Shown: piece after piece, positions 54,717 to 64,000 of the stretch | Position numbering within the stretch: position 1 is the stretch's first letter | How the letters are laid out: each line of letters opens with the position of its first letter | Assembly (NCBI GenBank): GCA_009733575.1 | Contig: ML769468.1 | Span: 1 to 64,000 of the forward strand | DNA from: Gymnopus androsaceus JB14 | Taxonomy: Eukaryota > Basidiomycota > Agaricomycetes > Agaricales > Omphalotaceae | DNA: 64,000 nucleotides | Reading direction: 5' to 3' | The notes under the pieces: generated by a model | Database searches by the model: none | What the model saw: the letters and a program-made list of their open reading frames with translations, nothing else | What the model was told of the DNA's origin: nothing | Made by a program: the position numbers and the translations under genes

Positions 54717-57700
54717 ATGGCCGACAACTTACAGAAAGCTCTTGAAGCTCTCCAAAGTACGAAAATCAAAGAGCGTCAGGATGGGCTCAGCTCAATCCGA
54801 ACCTTCTTTACCCGAGAATCGGTTTTAAAGAAATACAGTGAAAAACCTCCAGACAAAGCTTGGCTCCCGATACTCAATGCACTAGCTACCTGCATTCGTT
54901 CCGAAAAGGCCGCGTGTCTTACCGCGAAAAAAAGCTCTGATGCTGCAGAGAAAAGGCTAGCTGCTGCTGCTGGAACTTATAGGTGGTTCATCGGACGAAT
55001 TATCACCTACTTGAACAAGAAGGTCCTCTTTCCCGTATGCGACTTTTTGGTTAAAGGAATGAAGCATCGGGGTGCGTTGTTGCCATCAGTAGCGCTAGAC
55101 TTTATCAAAGCGCTCGAGTGTGTGGCGTCGCATACCCCCCATCTAAACCGTTTGGAAGAGCAGCTAAAGGAGGGAACGTGTATATGGGAAGAAATTGTCG
55201 AGCTGGCGTTTAATGTGGTGCTTGGGAGGCCCATAAATACTTCGTTTACAGATGGCGACACTTCCATGGACGCTCCGAGTCCACCTACAGATAATGAAGA
55301 AATGTTTGTGGAGGATTCGCTTACTTACGACGACGACGAAGATAAGGTTCCAGTAGGAACCAAACGGAGAAGGCCGACACCTCGGGCTACTCAAGCAGGA
55401 CCATCTCAACCACGTCCTGCTGCACCGAGAGATACCCGGTTCAGAAAAACTATCTCTTCCGAACAGGTGGGGTGCATGTCACTTCTATCTGTCATCTTCA
55501 AATCGAAACTCTCTCCCCATCCTGAAGAGTACCTACGCAAAGGCCGCTCTTCGTTGTTTGGAAACCTTTTTGGATATCTATCCCACCGACACCTCCCTTC
55601 ATCACGACTTTCTTGAAGTAACCTTGTCGACGTTGAGGCATGTGTCTCTGAACAAGAAGAAGGACGTGATCCTGTTTGCTAGAAGTACTTGGGATCGGTT
55701 TCTTGATCTGTGGGGAACGAAAAACAAAGCTTTGAAGGAAGGACTAGTCTCCATCCTACGAATGCTCTTCCCTTTCCTTATCGCTGACCCTGATGCAGCC
55801 GACTCGAGTACGGACGCTTGGTCTGCAAAGTCTTTCCAAGCTGTGGCAGCAGCTCATGAACATGGAAACGGAGAAGAAGTGGGGTGTTGAACCGCTTTCG
55901 TTGGAAGCAATCCGACTGGAGATTTCCAACGATGGTGACTTTGGAGATACCCAGGATGCCTTTTAGAGCAAAGACTTTTCGTGCCGGTTCCAAGTTTGAC
56001 GCAGCACAAGCGTTCACATGGGCCGTTTTAGAATTGCAAGCAGATTGTGCGGAAAAGGTGCGTAATGCTGTTCGACTATTATGATTTTTCCTTTGACCCT
56101 CCTTTTCAGCTTTTTCAACACTTCGAGTCTGTGCCTACGCAATCTTCTCCTACTCAGTTTACTCAAACTTACAAACGCGCTCGTTTAAACGAAAATCCTT
56201 TACCGTCTCTCCTACGATCCATTCGGTTGAACAATTCTCACAACTCGCGCGTTTATGATCTGCAGATCCTTTTATTCTTTATCGATCGACACTGGAATAT
56301 CATTCACGACTCCGTACAGTCGGAGATTATTCGAACTCTTCTGGAGTATGTGACCTCCGATGATGGTGGTGTGCAGAGTTGGGCTTTCCTTTGTCTTGCT
56401 GCAGTTGTGTATGCAGATTGCAATGACAATGCTGGTACCTCTCCTCCGTCCCAGACGACAGCTACGTCTAGCGCTCTGCCTCGAGGTGCTTCAACATGGG
56501 ACTCTGTATGGACGCATGCGATTCGTCGTACCAGCTCATCACAAGTTTGCCGTGCTGCTTGTCATGCAGCTAGTGTTTTAGCTTGTCTACGCGAGCACCA
56601 ATTCCACTCGACGGTCTTTCGTCCGATCTCCTCTGGCTTCCCATCGCGTCCTGTCCGAAGTCGAGACCCTCGCTAAGGATTTGGACGTCCAGGGTCCCAC
56701 CGGCCCTTTGATTCCGTTTGCACTTTTCTCTCTCTGTGCTTGAGAGTGGCAAATCAGGATGTGCGGCTATACCGCATGCAGCTCGAAGAAAAGGTACTGA
56801 CATGGCTGATAGACTCTTGGAAACCGGGGAACGTAGACGCCTCCGAAGCTCCTCTCCTCTATCTTGTTAGCGACGTGTTGTTGCTACTCGAGACCATCTG
56901 CGCATCCTCTCAACACAGTTCGCTGATTTGCCGCATTGCGCCACCGCTCTGCTTGACCACAGAGACTCTTGTAACTGAAAAGCAGACTAGGGTGATTCGG
57001 GAGTTTCTGTTAAATGCCAAGCTGCCTACTTTCCAGAAAGATCAAGATCGTCATTCCAAATCAACCAGGGAATCCTTGGACTCGGGGATTACCACATTTG
57101 TTCCAGCGGTACCAGCAGAGACGGACCTCATCGAACCTCGCGGGAGAGAGCGCAAAGTGTCGGCGTTCTTCTTGAAGTGTCTGGAATCTCTGTTACCGAC
57201 GTGGCAGGAACTTCCTTTTCACAACACGTTACCCAGAGCTGATACCGCGAAGAGGACGTTGGATGTTGCAGTCATCAGTCTCTCTTTCGAGTCCGTGCTC
57301 GTTTTGGACGGCATTCAATCGAATAGGCGCGTCATACAGGCAGCCTGTAAGTTGATTGGTTCGATTATACCACTACTCGATCGAACTCAGTGGACTATGG
57401 AGGAGAAAGCTTTGATTCTTTCAGCACTGGAACCTCTAGTTTCCATTGATACGAAGACTTACGAAGATGCTCCCTGGAGTGTATTGTTGCCTCCGACTAG
57501 GGGAACTGGTATTCGTACTCGAACACTAAAATCTCTACTGTCGGATGACAAGCGACGGCAACAATCCTTGAGGATAGAGCGGATGAAACACCTGAAGGTG
57601 TTATGGCACAATGTCGATGTGAGTCCTTAATTATGACCTCTAGTGATTGATTCTCATTCACTTCCATCTCCAGGTGCAATCTACCTTTGGTGAAGCATTC

Positions 57701-60700
57701 GATGTTATGCGAGATGTGCTTCGAAGTATCATGGGCCAGGACAGGTCGTCTGCTGATATGAGTATCGATGACCATTTTGGTGGTTCTGGTCACGGTAGAT
57801 CGCAGTCTCAAGGAGGCATGGGCCTGAATCCCGTCCAGACTTTGGCGATGCGCAGCGTTGCAGGCATCTGCATTTCGTTCCTGTCCGTTGGTCCTCTCTT
57901 ACAGCAGGCTTCAGGTGAGCCAACGCGCGACAAGGACTTGACAGAGTTGATGCTCGATTGCGCCGAAAACGAGTCAACTATCAGCCGATTCTTGCTTGTT
58001 TGTCCAGTGTATTTCGATAACCTCCGCAACCAGAATCTCAATCTCAGCCACAATCACTTGGACCGGTTCCTCACTGTTCTCGGGAGTCTGATACAGGGAT
58101 ACGAGTACGCGAAGAATGAAAATTTCCTTCTCCAGTTAATATCGTTCCTTGACGCAACCTTGTTTCTGTGGATCTCCCTCGCAGTTGCAGACCCAGACAT
58201 CTGCGACAACTTCAGACAGGTCGCCATTTGGTTCTCTAAATACCTCGTTAATGGACGATTCGATTCTTGGAGGGTTCGTGACGCCATAACGCGTCTTTGC
58301 GACAGGTACCTCGCCCAAGATCCGACCCAACAGGTTTGGCTGGACCCGGAGGAGAAGAAGAAGGACATCTACTCTCCCTTGCATGTGCTTCCCACTGTCC
58401 TCGCCGATGCTGACATACGTGTTCGATTCCGGGTCGCTGTAATTAGTGCCCATTTATTCGATATCACGAAAGAAAAACCTATGGACTTCTATGATACGGT
58501 TAGAGGATACTATGCTGTGGATCTCGACAAGTAAGTTCTGATTTCCCGAGTGCAGGTAGCAGCGCTAATTTTCTGTTTTGTTAGCTTCGAACATATGGTC
58601 ACTAGGATCCTCTCCCTTGGCAACATCATGGTCGTGAGCTCGTCCGTTCGACGTGGTCCTTACTGGCACTTGGTGGAAACATGCTTCCATTCAGAGACAT
58701 ATAATCGACATATCGAAACAATCCTGACCGGGGTGGCACAGCGCATGGGGTTGGAGAAATTCCAAGATCTTTTCGAGGCGTATGCGTACCAATTGGCGTA
58801 TTCAATACGTCAGGGAAGTTACAATGTACTTCAGCTCCCTGTCAATATTCTTGGATTCAAGGACCTCAAAGAGCGCGCCTTGAAAACAATTCGTAACTTC
58901 ACTCCTGCAAATCTGTTAGCGACGGGTCCCACCGTATCTAGGAAACACGGCCGGAGTTTGTTCGAAGGGCATTGTGCAGCGATACAGAAGTCGACCAAGG
59001 AAGTCGTTCGTGAATGTTTTGGCGACATTGTGGGATACCAAGCAGTTGCCTTCCTCGATAGTGTGGATGGTGACGCGGAGCAATTGCAGGCAAGCGTGCT
59101 TCGAACCCTTGGCTCGGACGATTTACCTCTTTTCCGAGAGACCTTGAAAGATGCTGTGGACAGTGTCGCCGTGTCGATTTTGCGAACCTTGGATGAACAG
59201 GATTTCACCGATAATGGGACGATCATACAAGCTCTCGCCGTCAACGACAAAGAATCTGCTCGAGTATTTTCTGAGCTGACCAAACACCGACGGATGGACG
59301 ATATCGATACGCACGTAACCAATCTTCCTAATTTCGGCCCATACACCGTTCTTGCAGCTTTATCGTGGCTCATGGAAGAAGTTCCGGGAGGAGATAATGA
59401 TGCCCTCACGTATCATGTAATGCAAGAGCTTTTTGCCGAGGTGCAGCGATCGTTTCTTGTGAATGAGCAGATTAGCCTCGTCAATGCAATCACTTTGTGG
59501 GTTGCGTACAGACACAGGACGACGAGCTTCAGCGATCCAACCTTGTTGCACACTCTAATTCGTGGCGCTTGCGCGATGCTTGGACAGTGGGATCTAGTGC
59601 CAGCAGCCCAATCCATATTGGAATGGTGCTTATCACTGTACACATCAGGCAATGATCCTCGCTTTCCAGATATCTTCATTCGTGTGGCATGTTTGTGCCA
59701 TGATCACAGTGGAGATATCGAGGATGACCCGGTTGCGAAAAAGAAGTCTAGTATACTCCTCGAATGGCTCGATGATCAGGCCTATACTCTTTCTCGCCGG
59801 TCTAATGTCACTGAGCAGGTCAAATTGGCTCTGCCCGCCTGGCCCCATGAACCATCCGAAAAGCTATACCCGATTTTCGACGCGATTGATCCCACCGGTC
59901 TCTCCCAAGTTCTCTCCGATAAATATCGTCTCCTCCAATAAATTTCGGCTCGTTCGTCGACTCCGCGACCAAGCTCAGATCCAGATTTATGATCCCTCCC
60001 AGTTTGCTCAGACTGACTTTTGGAAGTTGAAGGAATGCATGCCATCAGTCGACCAGCTTCGCGAGGAAGACGTTCATGCATTTGCGAGTCTTTTGGTTCT
60101 AAACCAAGGCGCTATCAACAGTTTTGGTAGTGAACCGGAGCAGAAAATCTTTCTGAATCCGGCATCAAATCTCGTCAGCAGAAGGAGCAATCAAAGAGCA
60201 AATTTCAGACGTCGGAAAGCTCTCTTATACGTGTTCTGCTAGACATGCTGGAAGACGATGGTTCCCGGCACGCTGCGTATCGGACTTTGCGTTCTTTGAT
60301 GTTGACGATCTCACCCGACTCGTTCGAAGGGCTGTCTCAACTCTGGCCCATTGAATATCGAATTGAAGTCAGCTATCTTAGAGAATTCCGTCCAACTGCT
60401 ACCAAGCGAACAGTTCCCGAGTTGTCCTCTTCTTTATCTTTGGAGGAATTCATCGACGCAGCCAAGGATTTCTCGACCTGGATCAGTTTGGTCGCAACGC
60501 TTCTTGCAGATATTCTATCCGCGTCCAATCCTTTCTATGCCCAGCTCTGCAGCATACTCACTTCTCATATCTCCTTTGCGGACAAGGTTCTTCCGTTGCT
60601 CGTGCAAACTCTGCTGCAGTCTCCTGGTGGACCGTCGCATTCTTCGTCCCTATCGCGCTACTTTGAGCAACTGTTGTCGTCAGTAGATACAGCTGTCTCG

Positions 60701-63700
60701 TGTCGTCGATCTATCATCAATGTTGTCCTTCACCTTCGAAATATTGAGCCTGAAAGTGGCGATGCTCTCGGGTACAACAAATGGCTCGATATCAGCTTCC
60801 TTTCCCTTGCTCGTAACGCGATAATTTGTGGTGCATATACGACGGCATTATTGTTTCTCGAATTGGATGCAGAGTACAGAGATCCTTCCAGTAAGGATGT
60901 CTCTACTGAGCAAATCATGTATGAGATTTACAGCAATATCGACGAGCCAGATGGGTTTTATGCCATTCGAACTCAGGATCACCATCAGTTTTTGATGAGA
61001 CGTTTTCACCACGAGAAGGAATGGGAGAAAGCTTTTCGATTTCATGGTGCTGCATTAGAAACAGACACTGGTAATGCGAAAGAAATCGAAGGTCTCCTTC
61101 AATCATTCCATTCTTATGGTTTCAACCACATCGCTACGCGAACGCTCCTCGATTCTGATCAAGACACCAACTCGACTATGGCCTATCAGCTAGGCTGGCG
61201 CGCAGAAACATGGGATCTTCCTGAATCTAAAGACGGTCGCTATCCAGGTGCTTCTTTATACCTTGCTCTTCGTGCCGTACACCGTGAGCGAGACCAGGGA
61301 GTCACCGATGCGGTTATACGCCATGTTTTATTCAAAGAGATGGATCATCTCCGTACACTTGGGTCTGAAAACATTGCGCAAATACGCGAGGCTATCCAGA
61401 CGTTGATGTCTCTCAGTCAAGCGACGCAATGGAGGTCTCCTGCCATTCAAGACCTTATTAACGGTAAAGTTACAGATCTCCAAAGATGGGCGACGTTCAC
61501 TACAGTCGAAAGTGATTTTCAGTGCGTTGTTTTCCCTGGGGCTCGATATAAACACACACTCACATATTTCCCAGGTTTGATGATGTAGAAAGCATCATGG
61601 CAACTCGTATATCTCTTATTAAATCGGCCAGGCGAAAGGATCAGCGTCAGCAGATTGGCACCATGCTTTCTCCTTTCAGTCAGACCTTACTGGAAGTTGA
61701 GAAACAATGTCTTCTTCGCTTATCTAAAGTGGCTCGAGATTCTCACCAAAATCAAGTAGCATTAAACTCGGTCATCCAAGCGAAGAATATCGAACGCTCT
61801 CCTTCTTTAGCAGTCACGGATGAATTTTCTTCCGTCCTATGGGCTCACAAAGAGGAGAAACACGCCGTCGAATATCTTAAAGATTTACAACGAGATGCAA
61901 AGAATTGCGATCCTGTATGGCTAGCTCAAGTAACGGCCCGACTGGTACGCATCCCAACGAATATTATGTTCTCACTTTCTTATCTGATCATATTTTTCAG
62001 GGTACATGGACTGCAGAGGCGTGTCTTGAACAGCCTTCCTTCATACAACACGAATTCTTCGACAATGCCATATCTCTAATTTCCGGCAAAGTTCAGGAAA
62101 ACGAAGGGCGAGCTAATGTTTATCACCAGTACGCTAAATTTGCCGAAGCGCAATACAAGCCGCACTTGACTCGCCAGATCTCATTCGCTTGAACTTATAC
62201 CGGGAGCGCAAAGAGAAGGAACTAGAGCATTATGAACAGAAGGTTGCACCGGGTCGCACTACGGACAAACGAATAATCAACCAGATCGCTGCGGTCAAAA
62301 AAGTCCTAGGGCATGATAATAAAGCGATGTCAGACTTCATTGCCAACCGTGACGCTTCTCTCAAGCAAGCTATCCAGATGTATTCTTTGTGCCTGCAGGC
62401 TTCAGATACTTTCGATGAAGATGTCCCAATCCGATTGTGCTCCCTCTGGTTGTCCAACTTTGACAATAACGCCGTTCAGAAGCAATTAGTCGAAGCGCTG
62501 GACCGCGTTCCGTCTCGTAAGCTTGTATTCTTGGCTGTAGGTCGCATATTTAATAGGTCATTCGTACCATGCTCATATTATTATATAGCACCAGATATTC
62601 TCAAGGATCGACGATAAGGATTCTGAAGCACAGAAAACGCTACAACCTACCATCATCCGAATGTGCACTGAGCACCCTTTCCACAGTCTGCTATCAACTC
62701 TTCTGTCTGCAGCCTCATGGTCAAGCAAAAACGACGGATCGGCGTAGCTCAGGTCGTGGAACTCAATCAGAATCGCCTACCAGCAGGGCGGTAGCAGCAC
62801 GCGACGTCTTCCAAAAGCTTTTGAATAACAAGCTTACCCGTGAGCGGACAGCCGCCGTCGAGGAAATTTGTAACGCGTCCTTGGCATGGGCAATGTTTCC
62901 AGTCGTCCAGGAGAAGGATAATCGACCTCAGAAGGTTCCCGATAATCAACCTATCAGGCATTTACGCCTGAGTCGCTTCCAAGTTCCTGTGATGACAGCC
63001 TACACTCCTATAGACATCACTACTCGCTATGATCCTAGTGCATGCGTTTGCGTGGACTCGTATGCTAATCAGTTTGAAACTGCTGGTGGTATTAATCTCC
63101 CAAAAATCATCAACTGCACCGGTTCAGACGGACGAAAGTACAAACAGCTCGTGAGTTTTGTCAAATTACACTCTGTTTTCTTCGTCATTGATCGTTCTGT
63201 TTAGTTCAAAGGAAAGGACGATTTGAGACAAGACGCTGTTATGGAGCAGGTCTTTGATCTTGTCAATACCATTCTCAGACGGGATGTAGAGACGAAGAGA
63301 CGCAATCTATACATTCGAGGATATAAAGTGGTACCTCTGTCGAGTCAAGCTGGTGTCCTCGAGTTCGTCGGCAACACGACACCTCTGAGATATTGGCTCG
63401 AGAAGGCTCATGCCAAGTTTGTTATCCTTTCCTTTCTTCTCTTCCCTACACGCTTTCTAAACAAGTGCTCAGGTACAGGCCTAACGACATGAAAGGTGTA
63501 TACAAGAAACTGGCGGAACAATACAAACTCACTCCTAAAGGAAGCGCGGAGAGGGTCAAGTGCTACTTGGCGTGCATGGAAAACTTCAAGCCTGTGATGC
63601 GCCATTACTTCACAGAAACTAACAAGACGCCTATTGCTTGGTTCCGCAACAGGTTGAACTACACCCGGAGCGTCGCTACGACTTCTATCGTAGGGTATAT

Positions 63701-64000
63701 TCTAGGACTCGGCGACCGTCACACCAACAACATCTTAATGGATAACATCAAGGGTGAAATTATCCACATTGACCTGGGTGTGGCTTTCGATCAAGTGAGT
63801 ATAATGCACGTACATGGTGCAGATATTTACTTACTTTAATTGTAGGGGAAGCTTCTTCCTGTCCCCGAAACTGTTCCATTTCGAATGACACCCGACATGG
63901 TGGATGGAATGGGGATCTCGGGAACGGATGGCGTCTTCCAACGTTGTGCTGAGGAAACCCTCCGAGTTCTCAGAGACGAGTCTGACGTTATCATGACCGT
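54717..64000 (+). CDS. TEL1: TEL1/ATM checkpoint kinase (3' end beyond window), several frame breaks
   Basis: A PIKK-family kinase for DNA double-strand-break signalling and telomere maintenance. ATG 54717 opens a TAN-type N-terminus ([39 protein letters not shown]), followed by long HEAT-like helices, a FAT region ([39 protein letters not shown]) and the kinase domain ([20 protein letters not shown], catalytic [14 protein letters not shown], metal-binding [11 protein letters not shown]). The FATC end is outside the window. Most introns splice cleanly. Four single-base breaks are well located: T4 at 55961-55964, about 56706, about 62159 and 62691. Four more are probable near 55800-55830, 56605-56640, 59940 and 60160. 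The frame is otherwise conserved with no isolated nonsense codons. Confidence 0.9.

Noticed and set aside
55800..55835. An intron (GTCTCC..ATGCAG) explaining the TEL1 frame change
   Set aside because: It would splice out [12 protein letters not shown], which looks like a conserved TEL1 segment, so a single-base break is the better reading, though not certain.
1..64000. tRNA, rRNA or other structured RNA genes
   Set aside because: Reading both strands I found no tRNA A/B-box pair with a matching acceptor stem and no rRNA; a covariance-model scan (tRNAscan-SE, Infernal) would settle it.

Overview
This window is nuclear DNA of a basidiomycete fungus, most likely an Agaricomycete. The evidence is compact genes with many introns of about 50 nt (GT..AG, CTNA-type branch points), fungal NB-ARC/TPR NLR genes, a trichodiene-synthase-like terpene cyclase, a DUF6534-like membrane protein, and typical fungal housekeeping genes. 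I saw no tRNA, rRNA or CRISPR array.

Layout. (1) 1-6.6 kb is a repeat-rich graveyard. It holds a 381-bp inverted-repeat element, a broken Tc1/mariner (DDE_3) transposase, a GGGATAG-type minisatellite, a 771-bp element with 20-bp TIRs, diffuse tandem repeats, a small gene with a hairpin-forming intron, and a decayed Ty1/copia gag. The transposase is split: its 5' half is on + at 0.9-1.6 kb and its 3' half on - at 5.1-5.3 kb. The same minisatellite lies at both breakpoints in opposite orientation, which points to an inversion. (2) 6.7-19.1 kb is a direct duplication of an NLR-type gene with its 5' flank, both copies on the - strand. Each copy has a pseudo-NTPase domain lacking the P-loop, then a complete NB-ARC domain, then about nine near-identical 42-aa TPRs. 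Copy 1 lost its N-terminal exon and its 3' end; copy 2 kept both ends but is full of indels. A 1028-bp MULE-like element with 9-bp target duplications sits in the 5' flank of copy 2. Unrecognised genes lie between the copies. (3) 19.9-36.6 kb is gene-dense: a four-TM membrane protein, peptidyl-tRNA hydrolase with two frame breaks, a PAQR/hemolysin-III receptor, sorting nexin Mvp1, a RING-PH-vWA protein resembling the Ste5/Far1 scaffolds, and a PMT4-type protein O-mannosyltransferase. (4) 36.9-49.7 kb looks like a specialised-metabolism locus: a C-A-T-C NRPS, an amidase, and a cytochrome P450 divergent from a terpene synthase. (5) 50.5-64 kb has a DUF6534-like membrane protein, cystathionine beta-synthase, and TEL1/ATM kinase running off the right edge. 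TEL1 carries several single-base frame breaks.

The most unusual points are the conserved pseudo-NTPase + NB-ARC tandem in both NLR copies, and three introns (in the 4.2-kb gene, the NRPS and the P450) that each contain a direct or inverted copy of adjoining exon sequence. Many frame breaks could be consensus errors and should be checked against reads before any gene is called dead.
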